Under the pieces are notes generated by a model. The model was not told the origin of the DNA. It saw nothing but the letters and a program-made list of their open reading frames with translations, and did no database searches. DNA of 64,000 bases from CASQEL01 sp036655975 (GTDB taxonomy: Bacteria; Desulfobacterota; Desulfovibrionia; Desulfovibrionales; Desulfovibrionaceae), in NCBI GenBank assembly GCA_036655975.1, contig JAVVPD010000002.1, positions 1 to 64,000 of the forward strand, written 5' to 3'. Shown here in pieces: positions 55,378 through 64,000 of the stretch. A program made the position numbers and the translations under genes. How positions within the stretch are numbered: position 1 is the stretch's first letter; every line of letters begins with the position of its first letter.

Positions 55378-55578
55378 GATGCTTCTGCAAGTACTGCAAA
55401 ATCAGTCTAACTTCAAGGTATATTCTGGGAGACGGCAGAAAAGGCTCCCCTTCGCGCCCTGTTTGCGCGGGATAGCAGTTTCCCCCCCATTTTTGCTATT
55501 CTGTTTGACACCTCCAAGGCGCGTGCGGTAGGTATGAAGCAGTTCTGGAAGTATATTTTTTATAGATAGGGGTGCGTT

Positions 55579-56982
55579 GTGGCTTTCTTTTTTACCAAGA
55601 ATAGGGTTGAGCGCAAGAAAGTTGTTATCGTGGGGGCCGGCGAAGTGGGCTATCATATTGCTCGCCGTCTTACCCAAGAAAACAAGGAAGTTACAGTTAT
55701 TGACCTTAATCCAGAGCGCTTAAAGCGCATCACGGACAATCTTGACGTGCAGGTGGTCTTGGGCTCGGGGTCGAGTCCGGCGGTGTTGAAAGAAGCGGGC
55801 AGTGACAGCGCTTCGGTATTTTTGGCGGTGACAAGCAGCGACGAGGCGAACATCATGGCGTGTTTGTTTGCCAATGCCATAGCCCCCAAGGCCATGATTC
55901 TTGCGCGTTTGCGGAATGCGGAATATGCGGGCTATCCCGAATTGTTTGGCAAGAACGGTTTGCGAATCAGCATGATGGTCAGCCCCGAAAAAGAAGTGGT
56001 GCGTACCATTGACCGCTTGTTGTCTCTGCCCGGTTCGACGGAATATGCGGAATTTGCGGAAGGGCGCATTCGCATGGTGGCGTACCGGATGGATGAGCAA
56101 ACACACAGTAAGTCTGCCGTGATCGGCCAGCCGCTGATGCGCTTTCGGGAATTGGCCCATGACGACGGGATTATGGTTTCTGCCATTGCGCGCAACAATA
56201 AATTGATTATTCCCACGGGGAAGGATGTTCTGGAATTTGGCGATGTTGTCTATTTTGTGTACCGCCAGAGCAGTCAAAAGGCTTTGTTGCGCTTGCTCGG
56301 GCGCACCCGCGCTTTTTTTAACACCGTGTGCATTGTCGGGGGCGGCACCATCGGCATGTTGCTGGCGAAATTGTACGAAGAAAAAGGCATGGACGTAAAG
56401 CTTATTGACATGAATGAGCAGCGTTGCGAAGAACTGGCCACAAACCTGAACAGTACCCTTGTGCTGCACGGGGATGGTACCGACAAAACCCTATTGCTGG
56501 AAGAAAATATCCCCGATATGGATGTGCTTATTGCCGCCAGCAGTGACGAAGAAACAAATATTTTAGCCTGCTTATTGGCAAAGTCTTTGGGGACGCGCAC
56601 AACGGTTGCGCGGGTGAACAAGCCCGGCTATCTGTCACTGGTAGAGAGTATCGGTATTGACCATGGGGTAAGTCCGCGCCAGTCGGCGGTGAATACTTTG
56701 CTGAATTTTATCCGGCAGGGCAAGATGTTGTCGTCAGTGGCTGTGGGTAATGAAGCGGCGGATGTGCTGGAGGTGATCGCCCAGGCGGGAACTCCACTGG
56801 TGGGCATGCCGCTCAAAGACTTGGCCTTACCCAAGGGGGCCTTGGCGGTTTCTATGTTGCGCGGTACCGAGGTTTATATTCCCAATGGGAATACGGTTTT
56901 TGAAGCAGACGACCATGTGGTGATTTTGTGCGCCCGCGATGTCATGAGTGCGGTGGAAACCCATTTGGCCTTTCGGGCATAA
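55579..56982 (+). CDS. trkA: Trk potassium uptake regulatory protein TrkA
   Basis: Cytosolic regulator of TrkH/KtrB-type potassium channels. The 467 residues have two tandem RCK_N Rossmann domains (VVIVGAGEVGYHIARRL at about 15-31 and VCIVGGGTIGMLLAKLY at about 249-265), each followed by a TrkA_C domain. The start codon is GTG with AGGGG nearby. A promoter-like TTGACA (55505-55510) lies upstream. The channel gene is not in the window. Confidence 0.93.
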   Translation: MAFFFTKNRVERKKVVIVGAGEVGYHIARRLTQENKEVTVIDLNPERLKRITDNLDVQVVLGSGSSPAVLKEAGSDSASVFLAVTSSDEANIMACLFANAIAPKAMILARLRNAEYAGYPELFGKNGLRISMMVSPEKEVVRTIDRLLSLPGSTEYAEFAEGRIRMVAYRMDEQTHSKSAVIGQPLMRFRELAHDDGIMVSAIARNNKLIIPTGKDVLEFGDVVYFVYRQSSQKALLRLLGRTRAFFNTVCIVGGGTIGMLLAKLYEEKGMDVKLIDMNEQRCEELATNLNSTLVLHGDGTDKTLLLEENIPDMDVLIAASSDEETNILACLLAKSLGTRTTVARVNKPGYLSLVESIGIDHGVSPRQSAVNTLLNFIRQGKMLSSVAVGNEAADVLEVIAQAGTPLVGMPLKDLALPKGALAVSMLRGTEVYIPNGNTVFEADDHVVILCARDVMSAVETHLAFRA

Positions 56983-57010
56983 AGGCTGTGGCCCCGAGCG
57001 GGCATTTCGC

Positions 57011-57039
57011 TTGACAAAAGCGCTTCCTGTACGCATATT
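57011..57039 (+). promoter_or_regulatory. Sigma-70 promoter of the 57070 gene
   Basis: TTGACA (57011-57016), 17-base spacer, CATATT (57034-57039), 31 bases before the start. Confidence 0.65.
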
Positions 57040-57069
57040 AGGATTAATTACTTATAAGGGAAGGCTCGT

Positions 57070-57414
57070 ATGAACGCACTCTCCGCATTTTCGCACTATA
57101 CCATCGATTGGAATTTAAGTCCCGAACACGCCGTGACCCTATATTTGGAATGGGGCAATAATGATTGGCATGCGGAATTTCCGCCCGTCCGCTCAAAAGC
57201 GGACTATGCCACCTATTTTGTGGTGGATACGTGGGGGGAAAAGCCCATTGTGCGCTTGGTGCGCCGCAATTCCGAAGCCGCAGTGGACTTGGTGTCTCTC
57301 CCCTTGCCGTTGAATTTACTTAGCAATTTTACCGAGGAATACGGCAAGCTGCGGGGTATTTTTGAGCCCACACCCGCGATTAAAGATTGGCTACGGCACG
57401 AGATAGGCCAGTAA
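57070..57414 (+). CDS. Conserved hypothetical protein, 114 aa
   Basis: A soluble protein rich in aromatic residues (TLYLEWGNNDWHAEFPPVRSK; YFVVDTWGEKPIVRLVRRNS). Similar small proteins appear to be conserved in sulfate reducers, by my recollection. It has its own promoter and AAGGGAAGG Shine-Dalgarno. No function is assigned. Confidence 0.75.
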   Translation: MNALSAFSHYTIDWNLSPEHAVTLYLEWGNNDWHAEFPPVRSKADYATYFVVDTWGEKPIVRLVRRNSEAAVDLVSLPLPLNLLSNFTEEYGKLRGIFEPTPAIKDWLRHEIGQ

Positions 57415-57437
57415 GCGCGAGGGGGTTTGTGCTGGTT

Positions 57438-57725
57438 TTACTGCCGCTTACCCGCAGGAGTGGGAAGCTCCGGCTTTTTGATACTGGGGGGCGGTGGGTT
57501 TTGTGTTTGGGCTTTTGGTAGCTGCATGGTGTTGTGGGGGCTTTGGTTGGGGCCGTTCATATTGTGCGGGCTGTTATTGGGGCCTGCGCTTGTGTGGGGC
57601 TGCACATAAGGACTGGGCGCCTTGCTGGACACATGCCCAGAGCTAAAAGCCCCTTTGGTGAAGCCATATGGCGGACAAAGCACTGTTATTACACAGAAAA
57701 ATAAGAATATGATACATGTTTTCAG
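57438..57725 (-). CDS. Small secreted Pro/Asn-rich protein with CTG start
   Basis: A 95-residue frame. The only start that gives both a good ribosome-binding site (AAGGAG, seven bases upstream) and a signal peptide (MKTCIIFLFFCVITVLC) is CTG at 57725; the next GTG (57683) has no Shine-Dalgarno and would remove the signal. The mature part is Pro-, Asn- and His-rich (TSAGPNNSPHNMNGPNQSPH) and looks disordered. It follows the YdjM-like gene by 29 bases. Function unknown. Confidence 0.5.
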   Translation of the reverse strand: MKTCIIFLFFCVITVLCPPYGFTKGAFSSGHVSSKAPSPYVQPHTSAGPNNSPHNMNGPNQSPHNTMQLPKAQTQNPPPPSIKKPELPTPAGKRQ

Positions 57726-57754
57726 CGTAGTTCTCCTTGGAGGCAGCGTGACTT

Positions 57755-58270
57755 TTATAAAAAACGCACCACACCCTTGAGTGCCTTATCCAGCGTGTGC
57801 AGCATTTGATCCCCCGTGATGAGCCACAATAGCCCTACGCTTGCCACCAGAAAGATATATTCCTGAATACTTCCCGTACTGCACATATTGAGCGATATTC
57901 GCCCTTTGCCTTTGTGACCTGCCAAAAAAGGCAGGGGGGGAACCAGTGGCACGCCAGCGGGGGTCAGCAGGTCTAGGGCAATGTGCATCAGTGCGCCAAA
58001 GGCCAAGCCCAGCACGATGTCTGTTTCGCGGGGGGCAAGGTTGAGGATCAGGCCACACAGGAGCAAAGCCACATACCAGCCGAACCAGTGTGAAGCACCA
58101 CGGTGAATTTTATTGAAAATTTTCTGACGATTCGGCCCGCGCCCGGCGATTTTATGATCAATCATATCAGGCAGGATAGCACCGACGAGCACCGCAGCAA
58201 TACCAACCGGTGGTATGTGCAGGGCAATGGCGGCGGCAACGGCTACCGTCTGGTGGGTAAACCATTTCAT
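57755..58270 (-). CDS. YdjM-like (DUF457) membrane hydrolase-family protein
   Basis: A 171-residue membrane protein with about four helices and the family motifs FTHQTVA (about 4-10), AILPDMIDH (about 32-40), HRGASHWFGW (about 55-64) and MHIALDLLTPAGV (about 92-104). The family is annotated as metal-dependent hydrolases from conserved His/Asp residues, without proven activity. The start at 58270 overlaps the end of yccF (TAATATG), so the genes are coupled. Confidence 0.8.
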   Translation of the reverse strand: MKWFTHQTVAVAAAIALHIPPVGIAAVLVGAILPDMIDHKIAGRGPNRQKIFNKIHRGASHWFGWYVALLLCGLILNLAPRETDIVLGLAFGALMHIALDLLTPAGVPLVPPLPFLAGHKGKGRISLNMCSTGSIQEYIFLVASVGLLWLITGDQMLHTLDKALKGVVRFL

Positions 58271-58271
58271 A

Positions 58272-58733
58272 TTAGGGCCGACGCACACGTTGCAATGTTT
58301 CACGGGCATTTTCCTGCCGCGCCAGTTGGGCCACATCGCTGTCTACCACAGTCATACCGATGGGGCACAGGGCCAGTGCTGCCAGTTTTAAATGCTGCCA
58401 CGCAAAGGGAATGCCGATAATGGTCACGGCACTGACAGCCGCCTCTAGCACATGGCACAAGGCAATCCATACTCCGGCAAAAATGAACCAGATAATATTG
58501 CCGAGGGTTCCGAAAATACTGGTGCCGATATCTTGTATACCGCGCAATTGGTCACGGGCAATAGCTTCCTTGCCGAAAGGGAAAAAGGTGAAGGAACCCA
58601 CCACAAAACAGGCCCGCGCCCACGGAATGCCCACAATGGAAATGAGCGCGAACAGCCCAAAAAGCCACCACAATAGTCCGCTGAATAGCCCACCGTACAG
58701 AAGAAACCAAATAATATTGCCCAGAGTTTTCAT
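58272..58733 (-). CDS. yccF: YccF-domain inner membrane protein
   Basis: A 153-residue protein with two YccF (DUF307) repeats (NIIWFLLYGG...SIVGIPWARACF; NIIWFIFAGVW...TIIGIPFAWQHLKLA). Function is unknown in all bacteria I recall. It starts 21 bases after the cyclase stop. Confidence 0.85.
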   Translation of the reverse strand: MKTLGNIIWFLLYGGLFSGLLWWLFGLFALISIVGIPWARACFVVGSFTFFPFGKEAIARDQLRGIQDIGTSIFGTLGNIIWFIFAGVWIALCHVLEAAVSAVTIIGIPFAWQHLKLAALALCPIGMTVVDSDVAQLARQENARETLQRVRRP

Positions 58734-58754
58734 AGTGTCCTAGGTAAGTCGTGT

Positions 58755-60974
58755 TTACTTACTGTCAAAAGTCCAAACGCCGTCCCACACTTTTGGGGGT
58801 GTGGCCTGTAACAATTTGCAGCGCTCAAGGTACAGCCCGTACAATTTCACCGTGGGATATTTTTCCTGCAAGCGGCTGAAAACCTTCAGGGCTGCGCTAA
58901 ACTGGCCTTGTTCGTAGTCCATATGGGCGCCTTCATACATGCTCAGTTCGTTGCGGCGTTGTTTCAGTTCCTCGGGTTCCATGGCCGTGAAAATAGTGAC
59001 CACCTGTTGTTTGCCTTTAACTCGGATATTGTCAAGCTTGTGCAGAATAAAGCCTTCACCGCAGCGGGCGGCGGTCACGTCGCTCAGGATTGTGTTAACA
59101 CCGTACCGGGAACACAGGCGCTCCAGCCGCGCGGCTAGGTTCACATTGTCGCCGATGCAGGTATAATCCAGCAATTCTTGCGAGCCCATGTTGCCCACGT
59201 GAACCGTGCCGGTGTGGATTCCGCCCCCCATAGCAAGGCCAAATCCAAAATCTTTTTTTAAAGAAATATTTAGTATTTTAAGCGATTTATGCATGTCTAA
59301 TAGCGTGCGTAGGGCTTTTGCGGGGTGATTTTCCACATCCAGTGGGGCATTCCAAAAGGCCATGACCGCATCACCGATGAATTTGTCCACCGTGCCACCA
59401 CTGGCGCGGATAAGCGCTGTCATCGGGGTAAGGTAGCGGTTGAGCAGGGTTACCACTTGATCAGGCTGTAGCTTTTCGGAAAGAGTGGTAAAGCCGCGCA
59501 CGTCGGTGAAGAGCAAACTGACTTCGCGTACTTCTCCGGCCAGAATATCTCCCCCATGGTGGGCAATGCGCGACACAACTTCGGGGGAAACGTAGCGGTT
59601 AAAGGCTTTGTGCAAGTCGCGTTTTTGGCGGTCAGCCTGCCAAAAACGCAGGGATAAGAGGCTTACCCCTTCGGCGATGACTGTCAGCATGACGTACACG
59701 GGCGTTAGATACAGGCCTGACTGAAAAATGGCGTGGGAGCCAAACACGGCTCCGGCAGTGAGACCGAGCGCTACGGGCAGATATACCAAGGGCTTGAGCA
59801 GGCCGAAAGCTATGCAGCACAACAGGCCTGTGAGCACAATGGCGATCACTTGGGCCCCTGTCGTCCACGGGGGCACCGTAATGGAGCGGCCTGAGAGTAT
59901 CGCATCAATGATGCTGGCGTGAACTTCCACTCCCGGATAGGCGAAATCAAGCGGTGTTGCGCGGATGTCCAGTAAGCCCACGGCAGAGGTGCCCACGAGC
60001 AGAATGCGCCCGGCAAGTTTTTTGGGGTCGACCCTATCTTCCAGCACATCTACCACGCTGATATAGGGGTAGGTTCCTTGCCCGCCGCGAAAGGGCACAT
60101 GGAAAAGGCCTTCGGGTGAGACGGGAATGGTGGTGCCCCCGATGCGGATAGTCTCCAGCCCGTCGGAACCGGATGTTAAGATCATGGTTTTTGTGTTCAA
60201 AGCTTGCATAAGACAGCGTAAGGCAAGGCTCGCGTAAACCACGTCACTGTCGGCATTTTTACTACGCATAATCAGTGGTGCCGCGCGGACTAAGCCGTCC
60301 GCATCGGGCATGATATTGATAAAACCCTGTGTTGTTACCGTGTGCAGAACGGGCATGGGCAGGGTGACCCCGTTGGCGGTGAGCAGTTTTTCGCGTGGGG
60401 GCAGGGCACCGGCAGGGATCTGTTCGACCAGCCCTGTGGGCGGGGGCAGTGCCTTGTTGTTTCCTCCTTGCCCGTCAAAGCGTAAAAACAGCCCCAGCAC
60501 CGAGGGGGATTGCGCCAGCATTTTTGCTAATAGCGCGTCATTGTCGGTGAACATAGGGGGCAAACCCTTGAAGGTGAGGTCAATATTAAAGTTTTTTTTG
60601 AGATTTTGCTGTAGAAGGGCGGGGGAACTGCCGTCCTGTTCGGCAAACAGAAAGTCCAGCCCTATGGCGGCGGCTCCGTGCTGCGTAAGTTTTTCAACCA
60701 ATTGTGCCATAATATAGCGGGGCCACGGCCATTGCCCGTAAGCGGTCAGACTTTTTTCATCAATATCAATAATAGTGGGCACGGGGGAAGGGGTTCCCGG
60801 AGGCTGATTTTTTAAAAAAATATCATAGGATTTGTGATCCCATTGCACCAGCAGGCTGGGTTGCCCCACGTACAGGCCCAACATAAGGAGCACTACGCTT
60901 ATACCAACACTGATAAATAGCCAAGTTTGCGTGTGTGCACGCGAATTTTTGTGGAGACTGCTGGGTGTAGGCAT
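58755..60974 (-). CDS. CHASE2-domain class III adenylate cyclase
   Basis: A 739-residue membrane protein. An N-terminal helix (about 18-37) leads to an extracellular CHASE2 sensor (about 40-340), three more helices (about 365-450) and a C-terminal cyclase domain (about 490-690). The metal aspartates are in FTDVRGFT and FIGDAVMAF, and the substrate Lys is in DKFIGD with DYTCIGDNVNLAARLE, indicating ATP. It probably makes cyclic AMP in response to an outside signal. TPR-like residues follow the cyclase. Confidence 0.9.
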   Translation of the reverse strand: MPTPSSLHKNSRAHTQTWLFISVGISVVLLMLGLYVGQPSLLVQWDHKSYDIFLKNQPPGTPSPVPTIIDIDEKSLTAYGQWPWPRYIMAQLVEKLTQHGAAAIGLDFLFAEQDGSSPALLQQNLKKNFNIDLTFKGLPPMFTDNDALLAKMLAQSPSVLGLFLRFDGQGGNNKALPPPTGLVEQIPAGALPPREKLLTANGVTLPMPVLHTVTTQGFINIMPDADGLVRAAPLIMRSKNADSDVVYASLALRCLMQALNTKTMILTSGSDGLETIRIGGTTIPVSPEGLFHVPFRGGQGTYPYISVVDVLEDRVDPKKLAGRILLVGTSAVGLLDIRATPLDFAYPGVEVHASIIDAILSGRSITVPPWTTGAQVIAIVLTGLLCCIAFGLLKPLVYLPVALGLTAGAVFGSHAIFQSGLYLTPVYVMLTVIAEGVSLLSLRFWQADRQKRDLHKAFNRYVSPEVVSRIAHHGGDILAGEVREVSLLFTDVRGFTTLSEKLQPDQVVTLLNRYLTPMTALIRASGGTVDKFIGDAVMAFWNAPLDVENHPAKALRTLLDMHKSLKILNISLKKDFGFGLAMGGGIHTGTVHVGNMGSQELLDYTCIGDNVNLAARLERLCSRYGVNTILSDVTAARCGEGFILHKLDNIRVKGKQQVVTIFTAMEPEELKQRRNELSMYEGAHMDYEQGQFSAALKVFSRLQEKYPTVKLYGLYLERCKLLQATPPKVWDGVWTFDSK

Positions 60975-61007
60975 GGGCGCTGCGGGTTGAAGATGGCAGA
61001 AAAAGTT

Positions 61008-62030
61008 TTAGCCGCCAATACCTACCATATGTCGATGACTGACTGGGGCCGAGCCGCGTTTGCGTAAAATATCTACGCCAATGGGCTTGCGTACATTGGC
61101 AGCCATGAAGATGCGGCGTAAAAAGTCCGGCCCCAACTTTTCATGGCGCAAGGCCGGAAGCAGATTGTATTCGCGGTCCGCAAACAGGCAAGTGCGTAAG
61201 CGTCCGTCCGAAGTCACGCGCAAGCGGTTGCAGCTAAAACAAAAATGGTTTGAAAGGGGGGTTATCAGCCCAATACGGCCCTTGGCCCCGTCCATGGTGT
61301 ACATGCGGGCTGGGCCGTGGACGCTGGGGTCTTCCTGACACAGGTGTAAAGGGGCAATTTTTTGGAGTTTTTCCAAAATCTCGGCAGCAGGCCAAAAATA
61401 TTTTTCTGACCACTGGCTGTCCGCGCCCATGGGCATAAATTCGATAAAGCGCACGTCCACAGGGTGTTGGCGCACAAAATTTACAAAAGCAGGCAATTCC
61501 GTATCGGTATAGCCGCGCAAGGCTACGGCATTGATTTTCAGGGGGATGCCCGCGTCTAGCAGCGCGTCAATGGTGGCACGCACTTCGGGCAAGAGTTCGC
61601 GCCCGGTAATGCGGGCAAAGCGGGAGGGATGAAAGCTGTCCAGAGAAATATTCATCGCAGTAATGCCCACTGCGCGCAATAAGGACACATGGGGTCGCAC
61701 GAGGGTGGCATTGGTGGTGATGCGGATATCCAAATCGGGGTGGGCGCTACGCAGCATTTCCAAAAAATGGGCAAAGCCTTTGCGGGCAAAGGGTTCCCCC
61801 CCCGTAAGGCGTACCTTATGTACCCCAAGTGTTGTGGCAAGGTCTACAATTTGCAGCATTTCCTCGTAGCGCAGCACCACATTGTGGGGAATCGACTGGG
61901 TGCGGGCATTGCTGTCACAATAGAGGCAGCGCAAATTGCAACGATCTGTCACGGAAAGACGCAGATAGCGCACAACGCGCCCGTGCGCGTCCGTTAAAGG
62001 CGCGCGAGGAGTATCCAAAATTTCATACAT
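61008..62030 (-). CDS. moaA: GTP 3',8-cyclase MoaA
   Basis: Radical SAM enzyme of molybdenum cofactor synthesis. The 340 residues have the N-terminal CNLRCLYC (Cys31, 35, 38), GGEP near residue 77, the C-terminal cluster CFSCNRLR...C and the terminal GG needed for MoaA activity. Other Moco genes are not adjacent, but a Mog-like protein is at 42.5 kb. Confidence 0.95.
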   Translation of the reverse strand: MYEILDTPRAPLTDAHGRVVRYLRLSVTDRCNLRCLYCDSNARTQSIPHNVVLRYEEMLQIVDLATTLGVHKVRLTGGEPFARKGFAHFLEMLRSAHPDLDIRITTNATLVRPHVSLLRAVGITAMNISLDSFHPSRFARITGRELLPEVRATIDALLDAGIPLKINAVALRGYTDTELPAFVNFVRQHPVDVRFIEFMPMGADSQWSEKYFWPAAEILEKLQKIAPLHLCQEDPSVHGPARMYTMDGAKGRIGLITPLSNHFCFSCNRLRVTSDGRLRTCLFADREYNLLPALRHEKLGPDFLRRIFMAANVRKPIGVDILRKRGSAPVSHRHMVGIGG

Positions 62031-62096
62031 AACAATTCCTTGGTGCGCCTTGCTCCGGCCCTACGGCACCGCGCGCGAAACACGTTGAGGGCGATG

Positions 62097-63116
62097 CTAT
62101 AAACAGTTGCACAGTCCCTTGCCCGCCCCCGAATTGACCGTGATTTTTTTGTGCTGAATATCCTTGGAAATTTGGTCGAGTCGGGTGCTGAGGGCGCTGC
62201 TCAAATGTGGGTTTCGGCTCAGGCTGAGGCCGCCGTTGGCAAGAGTAAAGGACACCAGATTCCCCCCCACAAAAGAACCTTCCCGCACGGCCTGTACGGC
62301 GGCGAGAACGGCTTTATCCACATGTTTTTCCAGTGAAAAAATCACATTTGGCGCAAGGTCTGACTGGTCGCTGATCAGGCCAATGGCATAACGCTGTGCC
62401 TCTTTGGCGGCTTGAATAACCCCCAGCCCTGTGCGCCCCCCCGCGTGCATAATGATGCCTACGCCGTTCGTATATAAGGATGCGGCGGCGCTGCGCCCTG
62501 CCGCGGCGTCACTGAATGATTCAGTAAAAACAGTAATAACCCGCATTTCTGGCGCAATATACTTGGCTCCCTGCCGATAGCCTGCCAAGTAGCCCTGAGA
62601 CTGGGGAATATCCGGCCCGCCGACCCAAGCAATTTTTTGCGTATCTGCAGCGGCGGTGGGATCCTGTTCACGCATGAGCAAAGCGGCGGCAGCGCCCGCT
62701 AAAAAAGCGCCTTCCGCATCCGCAAAGGTGAACGAGAGTACATTGGGCGCTTTAATCTGGGTATTGATGGCGGCAAAGCGGGTTTGAGGAAAGTTGCCCG
62801 CATTGTTGATGAGCAAGGTGTGAAAGGCGATGGTGGGTACAATGACCAGATCATAGCCCGCTGTGGCGATACGGAGAAAATCGCTTTCGTGTTTGGCGGG
62901 ATTGGGGGAAAGGATGATGTCATAGCGGGCACCATAGTTTTTTTCCGCTTGTGCAAGGCCAGACTTGAGCACATCGGCATAGCCTGCGTCTTGGGTGTCT
63001 TCAAGAAATAAGGCAATTTTTAAAGTATTTTGGCTTGCGGCTTTTGCCTCGCCCGCGCCCTGAACACACAGGACAAGGGCGAGGACAAAAGCGCAAAGAT
63101 ATTGGCAAAACAACAT
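62097..63116 (-). CDS. BMP-family (PnrA-like) substrate-binding protein
   Basis: A 339-residue periplasmic protein with a signal peptide (about 1-27, ends EAKAA) and a basic-membrane-protein (BMP) fold. Members bind nucleosides for ABC importers. VALVGGPDIPQSQGYLAGYRQGA and GIIMHAGGRTGLG are typical. No ABC genes are adjacent. It follows glgP by three bases. Confidence 0.85.
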   Translation of the reverse strand: MLFCQYLCAFVLALVLCVQGAGEAKAASQNTLKIALFLEDTQDAGYADVLKSGLAQAEKNYGARYDIILSPNPAKHESDFLRIATAGYDLVIVPTIAFHTLLINNAGNFPQTRFAAINTQIKAPNVLSFTFADAEGAFLAGAAAALLMREQDPTAAADTQKIAWVGGPDIPQSQGYLAGYRQGAKYIAPEMRVITVFTESFSDAAAGRSAAASLYTNGVGIIMHAGGRTGLGVIQAAKEAQRYAIGLISDQSDLAPNVIFSLEKHVDKAVLAAVQAVREGSFVGGNLVSFTLANGGLSLSRNPHLSSALSTRLDQISKDIQHKKITVNSGAGKGLCNCL

Positions 63117-63119
63117 TTT

Positions 63120-64000
63120 TTATCCCCACAAAATCAAACCGCTGTCCAAGGGCGTAGACAGGCCCTTCGTGACCGGCATAATGCGGATGCCATAGGCATA
63201 GCGTCCATTTTTATTAGCAATATACGTGCAACTGTATTGAAGGGTGTTTTCTGTGGCGCTGCTTTTGCCCATCAGGTGCATGATTTCCGGTGGTGATTTA
63301 AAATCGTTGCTGTTGTCTGTCAGGCCGATAACCAATTGCACCAGCAATTCATCAGCGGCAAGTTCGCCCAAATGAACCTGTACCTGCACATTGAGGGCCT
63401 GTCCGCAAGCCAGCGTGTCGCCGTTTAGGCCAGACAAGGTAATATTTTCAAAGCGTACCGAGCCAAAGCGCACGGGAATAGTTTGTTTCCATTGGGCCAG
63501 ATGCCGCGCCAAGGCGTAGTCATTGGCATGGGTGACGGTATTGCGTTTAGAGGCGGGAATGTATGAGCTGCTCATATAGTCTTCAAGCATACGGTGCGAG
63601 CTGTACATGGCGGTGAGGCTCTGCAGGGAGCGTTTAGCCATGGAGATCCAGCGGTGGGGCATGCCCTGGGCATCGTGGTCGAAATACAGGGGCAGCACGG
63701 AGTCTTCCAGCAGTGTATACAGGGATTCGGCGTCTGCGTAGTCGTTTTGGTCGCCGCAGGGCAGTTCGGTGGTGACAACGGGGCCGATGGTCCAGCCGTT
63801 TTCGCGATTGTAGCCTTCGCACCACCAGCCGTCGGATACGCTCAGGTTGATGCCGCCGTTGACCGGAACTTTTTGCCCGCTGGTGCCCGACGCTTCATAG
63901 GGACGGCGCGGGTTGTTGAGCCACACATCGCAGCCCTGTGCCAGCACCCGTGAAATGGCCAGGCTGTAGTCTTCAATAAAGAAAATACGCCCGAGGAAAC
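63120..64000 (-). CDS. glgP: Alpha-glucan phosphorylase, C-terminal part (5' end outside window)
   Basis: GT35 phosphorylase that releases glucose 1-phosphate from storage glucan. The visible C-terminal part starts with FLGRIFFIEDYSLAISRVLA, then NNPRRPYEASGTSGQKVPVNGG with the region of the PLP lysine. The reading frame runs off the window end at 64000, so the N-terminal part is missing. Confidence 0.92.
   Translation of the reverse strand, partial: FLGRIFFIEDYSLAISRVLAQGCDVWLNNPRRPYEASGTSGQKVPVNGGINLSVSDGWWCEGYNRENGWTIGPVVTTELPCGDQNDYADAESLYTLLEDSVLPLYFDHDAQGMPHRWISMAKRSLQSLTAMYSSHRMLEDYMSSSYIPASKRNTVTHANDYALARHLAQWKQTIPVRFGSVRFENITLSGLNGDTLACGQALNVQVQVHLGELAADELLVQLVIGLTDNSNDFKSPPEIMHLMGKSSATENTLQYSCTYIANKNGRYAYGIRIMPVTKGLSTPLDSGLILWG

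Noticed and set aside
1..64000. tRNA, rRNA, CRISPR, prophage, insertion sequences, replication origin
   Set aside because: None was recognised on reading the intergenic regions; a covariance-model search would settle the RNA question.

Overview
The window looks like a scaffold from a strictly anaerobic, Gram-negative, flagellated member of the Desulfovibrionaceae (Desulfovibrio, Bilophila, Mailhella or a similar gut lineage). This is inferred, not proven. The grounds are an isethionate sulfite-lyase (IslA) with its activase and a sigma-54 regulator; outer-membrane biogenesis genes (bamA, ompH, mla); cheZ, a chemoreceptor with a sigma-28 type promoter; and small proteins of the kind seen in that family. 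No rRNA, tRNA, CRISPR array, phage or insertion sequence was recognised. Two runs of ten N (37064-37073 and 55184-55193) are assembly joins that fall inside sucD and nadK.

Layout. 1-5500 (+): envelope genes bamA (5' end cut by the window), an AmiC-type amidase, ompH and fabZ; the lpxD and lpxA genes that often sit here are absent. 5500-15400: housekeeping genes (gluQ, a GIY-YIG protein, ileS-lspA, cpoB, a NIL-domain ferredoxin, cheZ, tpx, rpmB, a rhomboid protease). 15500-24350: the sulfonate island. On the minus strand lie islA, islB, a PAS/AAA+ sigma-54 activator and a TauE/SafE permease. Divergent on the plus strand lie an amidohydrolase-like gene and an MHS-type transporter. The 726-bp gap between the two arms holds opposing -24/-12 promoters, three palindromic sites spaced in helical phase, and what appears to be the C-terminal stump of a TRAP transporter DctM gene.

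24340-29000 (-): an HD-GYP response regulator and a four-gene Mla-type lipid transport operon. 29260-33420 (-): an iron-type alcohol dehydrogenase, a second MHS transporter and a CoA-acylating MmsA-type aldehyde dehydrogenase in one operon; this could process acetaldehyde or another short aldehyde. 33760-35150 (-): metA and an Rrf2 regulator. 35320-37360 (+): sucCD. 37680-39700 (+): a zinc-binding-domain chemoreceptor. 39760-42380 (-): queF, murJ and a membrane sensor-like protein. 42500-44720 (+): a Mog-family protein, a UbiA-family prenyltransferase and darP. 44730-48960 (-): an RND efflux pump and its adaptor. 49157-51076 (+): speA. 51239-55377 (-): nadK, a DUF89-like protein and gatB. 55579-57414 (+): trkA and a small unknown. 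57438-64000 (-): glgP (5' end cut), a BMP-type binding protein, moaA, a CHASE2 adenylate cyclase, yccF, a YdjM-like protein and a small secreted protein that seems to start at CTG.

Working model for the island (inference): isethionate enters the cell, IslA activated by IslB splits it to acetaldehyde and sulfite, sulfite feeds respiration, and acetaldehyde is oxidised to a CoA thioester, perhaps by the MmsA-type enzyme nearby. The usual TRAP importer seems to have been deleted here, leaving an MHS carrier or the TauE-like protein as candidate replacements. A ~85-130 bp structured repeat occurs three times in intergenic DNA (15.4, 29.2 and 51.2 kb).
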